Assembly (NCBI GenBank): GCA_015680905.1
Contig: CM027381.1
Coordinates: forward strand, 85,647,501-85,711,500
DNA from: Coptis chinensis
Taxonomy: Eukaryota > Streptophyta > Magnoliopsida > Ranunculales > Ranunculaceae
DNA: 64,000 nucleotides
Direction: 5' to 3'
A model generated the notes under the pieces. That model made no database searches, was not told where the DNA came from, and worked only from the letters and a program-made list of their open reading frames with translations. How positions within the stretch are numbered: the stretch's first letter is position 1; the number at the start of each line of letters is the position of its first letter. The translations under genes were made by a program, and so were the position numbers. Positions 40,916 through 53,419 of this stretch are shown one piece after another.

Positions 40916-43900
40916 ATCTTGTTTTCAGAAACCATGTTGACTGAGAAATTTTTCCAAATGGTTACTCGTGAATTATCCTCGATCAGTTCTAAAAATTTTA
41001 ATAGGAAAGTTGAGAAGTTTCTCAATGGTGTTTTTGAATGGAATGAAAATGCAATAGAAATCATATTTTTTAACAAGAGGATAAAGCCAACAATATTTAG
41101 TGTAATCATCAACAAAAGAGGCATGATATTGAAACTCTTGACAGAAGATATAGGAGCTGGACCCCAAAGATCACAATGAATAAGATGTAAAGGATTACAA
41201 TGCTTTGAAGTAGACAACACAAATGGCAATTTCTTGCTTTTGCCTAATTGACAGGAATTACAAAAATCAAAAGTAATAGTACCTTTTTTAGGTAAACTAT
41301 GCTTAGAGACAATTTTATTTAGAACAGTAAAAGATGGATGTCCTAGTCTAGGAAGCCATACACCTGATGATGTCTTTTCACAAATGTATGCTGAAGGAGC
41401 AGTGACAGAGTGAGTTGATAATGATTGTATGGTAGGTTGTTGTTGAGACTTGGAGATGAACTGAAGAGGATATAAGCCATCCTTATGAGTCATTGGAAAA
41501 AAATCTTCTCCAAGACAGTCCTTCACAGTGAAACATTTAGAATTAAAAGTGATGGAGCAATTATTATCACGAGTAAACATATGGACAGACAACAAGTTTT
41601 GGGATATATCAGGCACATGAAGGATATCTTTGAGTTTGAAAACAGTGTTTGACAAGGAACTTGGACTAGTAACATAAGAACAACCAGTATGAAGAATTGG
41701 TAAGGACTTACCATTGCCCACAGTAACCTTATCCGGTCTTTGATAGTCCGCCTGAATCGACAGATTAGATAGATTAGATGTCACATGATTGGTTGCTCCA
41801 GTATCAGCATACCAATTTGTTGGCTGGGATGAAGAAGACTCCCCTTGATAGTAGTTATCTTTGTTTCCAGACTCCCATTGATTTCCAGCAAAATAACCAG
41901 TATGTGATGCAGGATTTCCTTGATTTGCAGCAAAGTACCCAGTATACGATGTAGAACTTGTATCGCCATATGTAGAACCCATACTTTGTGCAGAAGCTAG
42001 TCTTTCAGCTAACATAGCAGCCAATTTTTGAGGTGGAATTCTTCCAGCAAAAACATGATTCATGCGGTTATGACAGTCAATAGCCAAGTGTCCAATTTTG
42101 TTACGGATTTGACATATTGGTCTTTGACTACCATTGGCATTCCTATTGTATGCACCACGATTTCCAGTATTATAGTTTGAAGTGGAAGCATTTCCATTGT
42201 AATTGTTGTTACCATTGTAGTTTGATCTGCCTCTTCCACGACCTCTGTGCTGAAAGTGACCATTCCCTCTACGTTGATAGTTTCCTCTGGGTGAGTTATT
42301 GTTACCATGAAAGTTATGTGCACTGATAGCGGCAAATGCTCGAGTGTTGGAGTTTGTAGGCAGCAGAGCTCTCTGAGCTTGTTCAATAGCAATTTCTTCA
42401 CTGAGAAGTAAATTGTATAAATCATCCATGGAAATTGAGTTAGCACGAACTCTAACTGAGGTTGCAAATGGTCCATATTCAGCTGGTAATCCTTTGAGTA
42501 TATAGACAAGTAGATCACTATCATGAACAGGAGTTCCAGCTGCTGCCAAGTTGCCAACATGTCACGTAAGTGTCTAATCCTTTGAAGATATTCAGCCGTA
42601 GAAAGAGTTCCTTTACTTTGATTCTGTAAATCTTGTCATAATTGAACTTGATGTGTTAACTTAAAGTGAGCTAATCGCTTCTCAAGAGACAACCAAAGTT
42701 CGCTTGAAGTCTTAGAACCAATGACACAAGGGAGAATTTATTCAAAGAGAGTGGCATGTATCCATATCATGAGTGTCTTATCTGTTTTGATCCATGCATA
42801 GTAATTTGGATTAATTGTTGTGGCAAGTTGACCAGATTCATCACGAGTAAACTTTTCTGGACATGGATTTGTTCCATCAACATAACTTGTAAGATCAAAG
42901 GAAATGAGGACAGGTTCAAAGAGATTTATCTACAAAATGTAGTTATCTTTGGTCAGTTTTGTTGGAACAAAAATTGGAGTTATTGATTATTAGGGAAGAA
43001 ACAGACTCTTTTGTGGTCATTTTGATCAGAAACTATGTGAGAATTGAATCAAGTACTGGAAAAATCTTGATTGAGTGAGATAATTTGAGAATTATCAAAT
43101 GATAATAGAAAACAATGAGTCAACAATTAATATCAATGAAAGACAACTAAAAGACGTTTGAGATTGAATTGAAACAAGAAAATTTGATGAAATTGAAAAG
43201 AGATTATTTACCCTAATAATCGAAAAAGGAGTATTGAACAAGAAATTGAACAGAGATTGAATCAGAAGATATTGATTGGTTTGAAGAACTTAGCTTTGAC
43301 CTTGTTTTCGATTGTGGAAGCTTTGGATCTTTGATGAAGAGAAGTTTTTCTCTAATGGCGATAAATCGCTTGCTCCGATACCATAATAGTTTCTGAAGAA
43401 TGATATATTATCTCAAAAATAGAAAGTTACAAGTATTTATACAACCTTCTCTAATCAATCTAACTAACCTAATTGTATACAGTTGTCACACCAGAACTCT
43501 AACTTACTATAGACAGGTCAGCATATAAACTCATACTCTTTTATAGACCATATTTTATTTTGGGAGCCATATACAATGCGACTTCGTCTGGTCAAGTTAG
43601 TACTGATCATGAAACAGATGTCTCTATCTTCTCGCTACAACATATCTCTATCTTCTTCTTAGTTATGTGCACAAAAAATTGTTGTATATGCTCCATTATG
43701 ATATAGACATATAATACTTAATTGTCTGAATTTTAATAGAGCTATGCTCACACTTTTGGGTTGCTTTTCATTCTCTATACATGGTTGTGGGTTTGTTCGG
43801 TTGAAAGAGTGAAGTTATTTTGTTATTTTTTATATTTTTATTTTTTATTTATTTATTTATTTTTTCGAATTGGTTATTGGGTTAGGCAAACCCCAACCTG

Positions 43901-43939
43901 TATTAACTTTGAAACCTTTGGTACATGATGCCTCTTGCA

Positions 43940-44409
43940 CAGTGTTTAGAAAATCGGACCGGACCGGTGGTTGAACTGGGGTCCGACCGGAACCGGTAAA
44001 TTTTCAGTTCGGTTCAGATGTAACTTGAATTTTTGGTTAGGCCATCGGTTTAAGTTTAAACTGTGGTTGAACCGGTTCAGTTCTAAACCGGATCACCTTT
44101 ATTATTATTATTATTTTTTTTTTTTTGAAAAATTAATAATGTGGGGAGTTGAACCTAACACCTAAACCAAATAGTCCAAACTCCAAACCAACATGCTACT
44201 ATGTGTTTCTTGTATAAGAAATTTGTTTTGATATATAATACCAATTAATATTGAATTAAAACATGTATTTATTCATTTTATTATTGTAATTATTAAAAAA
44301 TTGCTAAATAAATATCAATCGGTCCGACCGAGTCGAACCATGGTTGAACCTGGTTGAACTATTTTAACAAAAAATCGGTTCAATCACCAGTTCGGTTTTC
44401 AAAACATTG
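43940..44409. mobile_element. hAT-type MITE inside the LINE
   Basis: Ends CAGTGTTTAGAAAA and TTTTCAAAACATTG are inverted repeats with two mismatches in 14. The flanks carry a perfect 8-bp target duplication, CTCTTGCA (43932-43939 and 44410-44417). The 470-bp body holds CCGGT/ACCGG and GGTTGAAC/GTTCAACC inverted motifs. Insertion is younger than the LINE. Confidence 0.9.
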
Positions 44410-45337
44410 CTCTTGCATCATCATCTATCATTTTTGATAGTTTTGCATCAAGAGGGTGATTGATATACATAAAAACTACATAATTGACATTACATAGTTT
44501 TGACAAGTAATCTGCTGGCTTGTTACATTCCCTGTATGTGTGATGTATACTGAATTTTTCCAGTCGGCTTATGAGGAGGGTAATGGATGCGTGAAGGTTT
44601 AGGCAATACCACGGGATGGTTTCCTTACCTTGAATGATCTGCATTACTCTGTACGAGTCAGTAGCTACACTCACTTTCTTAAGGTTCATAAGAAGTGCAC
44701 ACTCAAGTCCTTTTTCAACAGCCAATAGCTCCCGAAACGTGACTGATCTATTGAGTGAGCTCCCTATGTAAGCACCAAGAACAGTGTCTTCTCGATTCAC
44801 TCGGACACCTCCATAACCACAACTGCTGGCAGTGACTGATCCATCTGGGTTCAACATAACTTCATCTTCTCCTGGTTTGATCCATAAGCATTCAATGAAC
44901 GTTGAGGGGACGTAGTTAACTTGCAGACCTATTCTGTGCATAAACTCTCTTGTACCAATACTATCAGTGGCGTCCTTGACTGCTGATTGCAAATACAGCT
45001 TCATAGTCTTGACCATTCTCCAGTAGAGTAATTGAGGCGTAGTACTCTGATTTCTAAACCTCCTAGCATTTCTTTCTTGCCAAATCCAGTAGACCGTTGC
45101 ACATATCAAGGCTTTTGCAATTTCACCATATTTTGAGACTCCCCTACACCTTCTAAAGATATCATACCATTCTGACACAGAAGTTTTAACCGCAGTTCCC
45201 CAACCAAGTAGAGATTTCACAAATGACCACACTTGTTTTGTGAAAGAACAATCGAAAAACAAGTGATGTGAATTTTCTCTGGTATTACTGTCACATAAAC
45301 AACAACTCGAGTGATTCAAGATATTTTTCTGCATCAT
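44410..45337 (-). pseudogene. LINE ORF2 C-terminus: zf-RVT and RNase H
   Basis: Upstream of the first ATG the sequence already reads ALPTQDKMMQKN, the usual start of the reverse-transcriptase zinc finger, followed by CCLCDSNTRENSHHLFFDC (C-x2-C, HH, C). A linker with YWIWQERNARRFRN leads to an RNase H domain: first Asp in LNPDGSVTASSCGYGGV, Glu in FRELLAVEKGLE, Asp in VATDSYRVMQII and the last Asp in ECNKPADYLSKL. All four catalytic acids are present. Most of ORF2 (endonuclease, reverse transcriptase) is missing through 5' truncation, so it is not functional. Confidence 0.8.
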
Positions 45338-45375
45338 TTTATCTTGAGTAGGAAGCGCACCTGCAAAGAGTTTAG

Positions 45376-47106
45376 TTATGCACTTACGTTATATATAAAG
45401 ACTCAAACACCAAAAACATTCTTTTGTTCTCTTAAAGGTCTTGATTCAATTTTGATCACTTGAATTTTGATAAGTCACATATCACGGCCAATTTCTAAAT
45501 TTTGTTTGAACAATTAGTTTGGTAATAATAGTAACCCCATAGTGACCATATATTGCATGCTACAAATTATTGCATAGCAATGAGTTAGTGGTGCGTGTAT
45601 TTATCTTGCATATGCTTGCCTCTCTATTATAATTGTTTATTCTCTAAGTTGGTTTTTCTTTAACAAATCTTTCGTTTTTCCTTGGAGGAGCGCGAGTAAT
45701 ATTTTTAAAAATGCTTTTCTTCCAATCTTCTAGGTCTTGCCTTTCTCTCATTGGTGTTGCTGCATTACATTTGGAGTTTTGGACCCATGAGAGGAAGAAT
45801 TCAATGAGAATATATAGGTGAATAAGACCGTTTTTTGTCTTTGTTTCATTTCTTCTAAATATTCAGTTTCTTATTCTCTTCAATAATTATTTCCCTTGGT
45901 ACTAACTCTCTTTAACAGTCTTAAAACTGGCATTTACATACTTCTTCAATTAAGTTTCTTCAAGGAATGAGATTTACAAGGATGGCGCTGACATTGGAAG
46001 TGAGATTAGGGTCTTCTTTTATACTGGAAAAGTTACTGTTCTAAACGATGTTGTATTCTCTTGTTACTGTCTTTTTTTATACTGTATTAAGGACATACTT
46101 TTGTGGTTGCTCATACAATGCGACCTCTTTTTCAGACTGTTTTCCGATGTACTTCTCCTCACTTTAGAAACATGGAAAAACTGTTTATGTATTCTCTTTC
46201 TCATATATTGTTTTTATTTCGTTTGGTTGTATTGATGTTGTTCTGTGTTTAAGTCTATTAAGATGATGTCATGGTTTTGGCATTTTGAATTACCATTGGA
46301 CACACTTGTGCTACTACAGTACCGGATCCAGTGAATACGGTTTGTCTCTGCACTTCGGCAGCCTTCACATTGTAAAGTGAAAAATAATGGAGAGGTCCAT
46401 TCCAGATTTCCTACTTATAATGATTTCTGTGTGGTGGTTATAGACTTCTAGTTAGTGCCGACTGCCGAAGGCGTTGAGTTATCTGTGCAGGAAGGCACGC
46501 CCACACCCTAGTATCCCGATATTGAGTGAGTTGCTTTATTGCTGTGATTTCAACTGCCCATTAAAGCAGAGAAAGCCAAGTCACCTGATCTTTTAATTAA
46601 TGTCTCTGGCATATTTACATTGATCAATATTCTTTTTTGACTCATCAGCTCGGTAAGTTGCAACTGCTTTGCTACGTAATGATGTTCCCAAGTCCGCAGG
46701 GGCCAAGGGAAATCAATAAAACATTGGAAGGTTAATTAAAGCAAAGTCTCTGTCATCACTAACCAACAAGGCCAATGTTCACCACCACTACCATCACAAC
46801 CACCATCAGAATCTCTTTCTACTTATTTGGTTTTAAATTGTTTTGTTAGTTACTTTCCAAGTTGGGTTTGGGCTTGGTTTTGAAAACTTTGGATTGGACA
46901 TGCTCTCATTTGGACATCAAATATTCTTTTCCGACCCACTTCCAAGTTTGGTCTTTCTGAATAAATCCAATTCAGATAACCAAACGAAATCCATGGACAT
47001 CAACTGATAACCCAAATTGGAAACGACATGGTTGCTATTATATATATACACAATTGCACACATTACCACCTACATATTACACCATTCTCAACAGCTTGTT
47101 TATATA
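45376..47106. other. Unassigned AT-rich region
   Basis: No conserved coding frame. GCCGAAGGC- and AAGGCACG-type phrases at 46458-46500 resemble a damaged Helitron 3' end, too weak to annotate. Confidence 0.4.
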
Positions 47107-47150
47107 CTAGCTAATGCCTATGCTTTCGGCACGGATTTCATAAAGAGGCA
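47107..47150 (-). mobile_element. Helitron 3' terminus, minus strand
   Basis: Read on the minus strand: TCCGTGCCGAAAGCATAGGC then ATTAG and CTAG, with T following. It has the same terminal layout as the ends at 4120 and 14362. The element extends to higher coordinates; no 5' end was fixed. Confidence 0.6.
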
Positions 47151-49011
47151 TTCTCGATAGTGTTATATAAAATTACACATTCATTCCTATAGTGAATTAA
47201 TGTATTCCTGAAGAATAAGCATATCGTAACTTTCTATGGTAACTAATAATGAAGGGAAGTCTCGACCAAACGAAATTCTCAACAAAAGCAAGCGGACACA
47301 TGGAACACATGAATGGGATGCCTCTAAATTCTAAAATACTTTGGATATTTGTTTTTGGATAAATTCCAAAATCCTTTTGAAGTTATATACTAAAGATAGA
47401 ATAAGAATACAATTGTCATTCTTTAAACAAATAGGATTTATGGATATTCCAACTTATATTAACTTTGTAATCTCAAGTACATTTTACTCTTAGCACCACT
47501 TTTACTATTACATGAAAAATTTCCTGAAATCGAGGTATGCTGAACAACAATACATTTTCATTCAAATTACATGACTTAGGAAGTAGGATAGTTGCTATGC
47601 TTACTTTTCTAAATAGATAAGAGAACTAAATGCTTTCAATTTTTGCTATCAATGCACTTACATAAGCTTGGAGTTGATGGTAGGCCAAGGAGGCAAAGAC
47701 ATTTTTCTTAACTCATTCTAACTTGTATAGCTCTCTTGTAATCTGACTTCGCTATAGTTTATTTCATGCTAATCTAAGTTGTTGTCATGCCAACTTCTAA
47801 ACCTTTTGAACTCTTTTAGATCTACTACCACAATAGATGAAGTTAGTCTCTACATTGTTTTTCCTATAGTAACCCCTCCATAGCATTTGTACTACCTAAT
47901 TGAATATTGGTTGTCTTGATGCAGGTCAATTGTATATACAAACCCAGTCTTGTATATACTATAGAATAAGAAAAAAAATAAAACCATAGTTCTTTTCCAT
48001 AATATCCTTAAAGCCCTAGCATCCATTTGCCCAGTTCCAATTGCAATCATTGAGCTATAGTTTAAGGAATTGATTTTGCCTTTGAACCGCCAGTTCTGCT
48101 TATTTCGGAAGTGCTTAAAGTTCAACTAAAACTGCTAAGTTCAAAAGATAAACCCTTGGTTGGGTCAAACATTAATTCACTCCATGAAAAAAGATAGGCA
48201 ATTGGAAAAACAGTGCCACTGCATGTAATGGATCCCAATAAAATGAAACAAAACGTAGTAATCAATGAGAATATTGAGAATGATTGAGAACAAAGGGTTT
48301 GCTGTTTATTTTCACAATTAAGAGCTCTAATTAATTGCTTAATCTCTTTCAGCGCATCTAGACCATCAAATATCAATCAATTTAGTCACTACTTGGATAA
48401 TGATAAGAACTCATCCAAAGATGCAACACAAAATTTATGAGAGCCTATGCATTTCACCAATGCCCTAAATGAAACACAAATAAAAAGTGCTTGCAAAGAA
48501 TTTATGTCATTTGAATGAAATAGGAAAATAATAATCGTCATAAACGAAGAGTAACTACAAACAACACCTAAAACCAACGCACAATGCATATTTAAGCAAG
48601 AATGAGAAGACATTTCTTTTCGTCCCCAATTATGCCTAAAATGTTGTGGTTGCTACAAACTGACCTTAGATACAATTTTCTCACTCTAGAAGTACATCAA
48701 TAAAGAAAATCCACATTAACTACTTCTTCTACATGATCAGTTTCAAGATTACATTATAAAATATACGTAAAACAAAAGAGCATACCTTCAATTCTGACAT
48801 AAGTTTGAGTAAGTGCTAAGTGCCATTACAATTTCACATTATTTAACCGAAGTATGTTGAGCAAAGCAAACATTAGCAAACCAAAAGTATATGATAATGC
48901 TGATAGAATACCCATTTAAAGTAGAAATACAAAAACAAAGAAAATCACAAAGCCAAAAAGGTAGCATGAAGCAATCTATACTAAATATAGTAGTCATTTA
49001 TTTGAATCATA
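47151..49011. other. Unassigned; may be Helitron interior
   Basis: Minus-strand frames at 47892-48613 are short and lack motifs. No other structure recognised. Confidence 0.35.
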
Positions 49012-49013
49012 TA

Positions 49014-49213
49014 GAGGTACACTTTAGTCATGACCTTACAATCTTAGAGAATAGGGTTTGTATAAGATGTTTGACTGAACTCAGGTCGGTGCTCTGAGTT
49101 GCCTACGTATCTAGGAGGTACACTTTAGTCATGACCTTACAATCTTAGAGAATAGGGTTTATATAAGATGTTTGACTGAACTCAGGTCGGTGCTCTGAGT
49201 TGCCTACGTATCC
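49014..49213. repeat. 100-bp duplication at the outer edge of the 3' LTR
   Basis: GAGGTACACTTTAGTCATGA starts at 49014 and again at 49114, continuing in both to TTGCCTACGTATC. The partner LTR at 51892 has a single copy. Confidence 0.9.
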
Positions 49214-49879
49214 AGTTCTCTGATGAACTGGAATCAAGTCAGACGTAGTTCATTTTGAGTGATTGAGTTGGAGATGGAAAGAATGTGACCCCCCCCCCCT
49301 CGAGAATGGAGAAGACACCTCCTTTTATAGGCATAGATCCCCCTTTTGCGCTGTCTTGATGATTGCTTTTACTCCTTCCGTTACGAAGTAATGATCTGTC
49401 ATTAATGATATTGTTGACTAGTTTGTAGCGGTTACGTTTCCTAGGTTATTTGGATGACCTGACCTTAGGTATGCACAACCTGCTTGTAGTCTGGACACGT
49501 GGTCTGCCACGAGTGGTTGAGAGTGGAGGCAACTGACATAGCCCCCTTTCTTTATATCAATGTTTGTAGAATAGTGGTGTAAAGAAAGATAATAAAGGAG
49601 ACCGTGTGTCTTACTTTTTTGTGTTTGTAGGCTGGATGTCATTTGTTGCTTAGAGCTTTGTTGGGAGTTGATGTGGTAGGTCCTACGTCGTAGTGAGCAG
49701 ATTGTAGCTTGTAATACGTAGATCATAAATCGTATGTCATAGCTCGTAGTGCGTAGATCATAGTTCGTAGATTGGTTTTGATTGATAATTAGCTTTTGAG
49801 TGGTAATTACAGTTGAATCAAACTTAACCCTGGCATTGGTGTTAAGTTGATTGTACGCTTTTTGAGGGCGTTTTTGTTG

Positions 49880-50150
49880 ATAGTTTAGTCTTTTGGGGGC
49901 GGCACTATGGTTGATAGCTAGCCTTTTGGGGGCGTCACTATAGTTGATAGTTAGCCTTTTGGGGGTGTCACTATGGTTGGTAGCTAGCCTTTTGGGGGCG
50001 TCACTATGGTTGATAGTTAGCCTTTTGGGGGCGTTACTATGGTTGGTAGCTAACCTTTTGGGGGCATCACTATGGTTGGTAGCTAGCCTTTTAGGGGCGT
50101 CACTATGGTTGATTGCTAGCCTTTTGGGGGCGTCACTATGGTTGTTTCCC
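49880..50150. repeat. 33-bp minisatellite, about 8 units
   Basis: The unit is of the form TAGCCTTTTGGGGGCGTCAC plus TATGGTTGATAG, with degenerate outliers to about 50330. On the minus strand it keeps an 11-residue frame (NHSDAPKRLA-type), and the plus strand is open too. Confidence 0.9.
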
Positions 50151-50407
50151 ATTAAGCGTCCTTGATTGCGATCTGACATCGTAGTGCGTGGTTTGAACTT
50201 GATCCTTAGCAAGGCGTCAAGCTGATTGGTTGATAGCTAACCTTTTGGGGGCGCTATTGTTGTTGTAGATGCCATTTGAGTTAGCTGATTAGTAAGCTTT
50301 TTTGGGGCATTACTATGATTGATCGTTAGCCTTGAGCTGATGTGCTTATCGCTAACCCCCAGTTCGTAGTAGAAGCAGCTCTTTGTGGGTGTTAATGTTG
50401 TTTAGCC

Positions 50408-51007
50408 CTAGTGTCGGAGCTTGGCTGACATGTTTAGATGCCAATAACTTGTCCCAGTTCGGAGATGGCTATGTCTAGCCCCCAGCTTGATTGGCTTGCA
50501 ATAAACTGCAAGGGAGTGAGCTTCCGTTTTGACGACCTGACCTGAGGATGACCTGATCAGATAATGAGCTGATCTAAAGATGAGCTGATCTGAGGATGAC
50601 CTGACTTGAGAATGACTTAAGCTGAGTGATGCAGGAGGGTCTGAGTCAGATGATGCTAAGTTGTCAGATTGCACATTGATGATACTATGGTTGTCAGTGG
50701 GAGGCTGCTTGTCCCTGACTTCTATGGTGAATGGTGACACCTTGTATGATTGGAGCATCTTCTGAATGATTTGGGTTGTGTTGGATTTTTCGCCTTTTTT
50801 GTCCAGTCGTTGGGTGAGATCGTCAAGGCGTTGATTAGTGGTTGTAGTGAGGGTTGTGACCGCATTGTTGTCGATGGCGTCTGGAGTCATGTTGTTGGTG
50901 TTGGAAGTGGTTTGCTCGCGCATAGCTTGGTTCTTTTGTTGGAGCGTGGTGAATGATTCTTGGAGGAACTTGACTTGATCTACCAGAGCTTGTAGTTGTG
51001 CTTCCAT
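50408..51007 (-). CDS. Gypsy gag-type frame of the short element
   Basis: Starts at the ATG at 51007 (MEAQLQALVDQVKFLQESF), followed by a Gln/Glu-rich helix (TTLQQKNQAMREQ), a Thr/Asn-rich linker and a coiled-coil-like stretch (NQRLDDLTQRLDKKGEKS). Its N-terminus parallels the frame at 15647 in the Gypsy fossil upstream of the MULE. Typical capsid motifs further on are not evident, so only the N-terminal gag part is supported. Parent element 49012-52305. Confidence 0.6.
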   Translation of the reverse strand: MEAQLQALVDQVKFLQESFTTLQQKNQAMREQTTSNTNNMTPDAIDNNAVTTLTTTTNQRLDDLTQRLDKKGEKSNTTQIIQKMLQSYKVSPFTIEVRDKQPPTDNHSIINVQSDNLASSDSDPPASLSLSHSQVRSSSDQLIFRSAHYLIRSSSGQVVKTEAHSLAVYCKPIKLGARHSHLRTGTSYWHLNMSAKLRH

Positions 51008-51063
51008 GGTGGTTGTGTTGATCTGAGGACGACCTGGTGGAGGAATTGGAATAAGTTTGGATA

Positions 51064-51310
51064 CGTTTTGGTATTTTGGCCATAACTTTGGCTACAGTTG
51101 TTAGAATCACGCGTGCGACCCCAATTCGGAAAGATCTCGGCGGCGCGCACGCTGCCACTAGATCTGATGGACGACCTAGATGAGGACAACTTAGCGGGAT
51201 GCGTTTTGGTATTTTGGCCATAACTTTGGCTACAATTGTCAGAATCACGTGTGCGACCCCAATTCGAAAAGATCTCGGTGGCGTGCACGCTGTTAGGTGG
51301 TACTTGATGG
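51064..51310. repeat. Tandem repeat, two copies of about 138 bp
   Basis: CGTTTTGGTATTTTGGCCAT at 51064 recurs at 51202, then GCGACCCCAATTCG and AAGATCTCGG. It lies in the leader of the short Gypsy element between primer site and gag. Confidence 0.85.
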
Positions 51311-52305
51311 ACGACCTGGCTGAGAACGACCTGGATGAGGACAACTTGGCTGAGGACGACCTAGAGGAGGTCTTTGCATGAGATCTGGTTGAGGTTTTGA
51401 TATAGCTCTGTGTGCTGGTGTGCGCTTTTCCTCATTGATATAGGTTCATAGATTGACATGCTATGAAATTTCTATTTGAGATTGGTTGAACCAACACCTT
51501 AGTGCACCTGGTAATGAGCAACCTGTAAGTTGGATTCCTGGATCTGTATTGTCATCGATTCGCCGTAAAGGAACGTGTGACATGGTGGTAGTTGCAGCCC
51601 TCGAGTTGGTAGTTGATCGACTGCAAGTGATATGTAAGTAAGAAGTATATCTTGCAACATATAAGTGTGCACAGATTATCTAAACTAATCCAAATATTAA
51701 AGATTAGTATAAATGAAGAATAGTTGAATGTAGACTTATCTCTTAGAACGTTGACTTTTTGCTTGCTGCCATTGATAGTTGAATGGAAGAATGTTGATTG
51801 TTCTTCCCTTGTGGTTTTACCAAGTTTCGTAGGCTTGAAAATAGTGTGAATGCTTTTTCTCAAGAAAACGAATCGGCATATGGCGCCAATGTAGAGGTAC
51901 ACTTTAGTCATGACCTTACAATCTCGGAGAATAGGGTTTGTATAAGATGTTTGACTGAACTCAGGTCGGTGCTCTGAGTTGCTTACGTATCCAGTTCTCT
52001 GATGAACTGGAATCAAGTCAGACATAGTTCATTTTAAGTGATTGAGTTGGAGATGGAGAGAATGTGACCCCCTCGAGTATGGAGAAGATGCCTCCTTTTA
52101 TAGGCGTAGATCCCCCTTTAGCGTTGTCTTGATGATTGCTTTTACTCCTTCCGTTACGAAGTAATGATCTGTCATTAATGATGCTGTTGACTAGCTTGCA
52201 GCGGTTACGTTTCCTAGGTTGTTTGGATGACCTGACCTTAGGTCGTATGCACGACCTGCTTGTAGTCTGGACACGTGGTCTGCAACGAGTGGTTGAGAGT
52301 AGAGG

Positions 52306-53419
52306 GTACTACCAAATCACTATCTACTTTAAACCAATTCCAGATATATGTACACTTCAGGTGAATGATTTTATAGGCAACACGCTTAATCTACAATTCT
52401 TTGTTGTGTACAGTGAAAAACTAATAGAAATATCAGTTGAGGAAAAGGAGAATTCCAAATTGTATATCATAAAACTATTAGAAAGTTCGATCTTTATGGA
52501 GACCACATAATGTTTGGATAGGGAAGTTACTGCTTTCATTGAGATAGTTGAAATCTACAGAAATGCCTACTAAAAAAGTTTCATAAATTCAAATGACTAA
52601 ATCTATGATCAATGGAAGATAAACAATATTTCTAAATTACAGGAGCACCCTCCGCAATTTCTTCGTGCTAAATCAACTAAGATATTCTATTAATTCAAAT
52701 GACAAAATATGATTTCAAACTAATTTTTTTTAGGTTAACATAGTATGAAGAGCATATGTACCTGAGCATTATCCGCAATTCGATATCAAAATCGTTCTCC
52801 CCTTGCCCAATGAAATTCAGCCACCATTTGTTGTTCCATGATAATCTATACAGGAATAAAACATGGACAAAGTGATAGGATGGAAATGACCTGAATAAAA
52901 TTAAATACATACCATACATGAATGTCCTTGAACAATGACTGTCAAAGGACCTGACGGGTGTAGCTAAATGTGTATTAATTCAAAATCTTGATTCCAACTC
53001 TCAAGGATCAATTTAAAATGCACAAACGAAATCTTTAAAGTGATTAAGCATAAGAAGTCAAGTTGAAAAGAAGAAAACCATTGGTTAACCTGGTCATTCA
53101 AAGATTGTTCCATCCGTTAAATAGATGGTTATAGGAGAATAATTTAAATAAGAAATTTGAGGAGGAAGCTTACAAAAGAATTCTTCATTAAGTATGAATA
53201 AACAACTGAATTCGTTCTACAAAAGAAAGGAGATGGAAAACCTTACAAAACAGAATCAAAGCATAATTTTCATCCTTTTATAAAGACAATTTGAGTAGGA
53301 AGAAGAAGAAACTTAGAGGCGTTCGTTATTACCTATAAAATTGATCAGATCGGTGAAGCAAGATAGAAAGACCGGAAATTGGATTTTTCACAAACTTCTT
53401 TGCCAAGAATTTGTTGGAA
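52306..53419. other. Unassigned AT-rich region
   Basis: Short frames only. The sequence directly right of the Gypsy element (52306-52510) stays open but resembles no known domain. Confidence 0.35.

Larger units (their letters stand above)
29702..43542 (-). mobile_element. Ty1/Copia fossil with a mitochondrial DNA insert
   Basis: LTRs of about 155-170 bp lie at 29702-29874 (3') and 43388-43542 (5'), sharing TTTCTGAAGAATG, AGAAAGTTACAAGTATTTAT and CAGCATATAAACT. The primer site TGGTATCGGAGCA is at 43383-43371 on the minus strand. Parts in order down the minus strand: gag (about 43.2-41.9 kb, with a Gly/Asn/Arg-rich tail), protease (ADTGATNHVT near 41.8 kb), GAG-pre-integrase and integrase (41.4-40.9 and 32.8-32.1 kb), reverse transcriptase (31.8-31.0 kb) and RNase H (30.9-30.4 kb). 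About 8.1 kb of mitochondrial DNA sits within the integrase region. It is broken, with several interruptions besides the insert. Roughly ten LTR differences in 155 bp by eye suggest an age of a few million years. Without the insert it is about 5.7 kb, normal for Copia. Confidence 0.9.
43820..45375 (-). mobile_element. L1-type LINE, 5'-truncated 3' end
   Basis: Minus strand. The retained part covers the end of ORF2 (zinc finger plus RNase H), a 3' UTR and a degenerate poly(A)-like tail (T/A-rich tract near 43820-43865 on the plus strand). The 3' UTR phrase GGGTTAGGCAAACCCCAACC near 43880 is shared with the LINE remnant at 62.4 kb. A hAT MITE split the 3' end. The 5' limit at about 45375 is where coding similarity ends. 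Confidence 0.75.
49012..52305 (-). mobile_element. Short non-autonomous Ty3/Gypsy element (gag only)
   Basis: LTRs at about 49012-49529 (3') and 51892-52305 (5') share TGACTGAACTCAGGTCGGTG, CAAGTCAGACGTAGTTC-like and CTTCCGTTACGAAGTAATGA. The primer site TTGGCGCCATATGCCG lies at 51889-51874 on the minus strand. The internal region is only about 2.4 kb, with a gag-type frame and a repeat-rich tail and no protease, reverse transcriptase or integrase, the build of TR-GAG/LARD-type elements. By eye the LTRs differ at about 4-5% of sites, suggesting one to a few million years. It looks structurally whole for a gag-only element, with perhaps a few breaks in the frame. Confidence 0.85.

Noticed and set aside
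46447-46510. Possible fourth Helitron end (GCCGAAGGC, AGGCACGCC, CCCTAGT)
   Set aside because: The hairpin is not adjacent to the CTAG and the pairing is poor.
49880-50150. CRISPR-like array
   Set aside because: Units are contiguous without unique spacers; a coding minisatellite in a plant retroelement.
49944-50165. Plus-strand repeat protein (SLLGASLWL units)
   Set aside because: It is the other strand of the 33-bp minisatellite in the Gypsy element and has no independent support.
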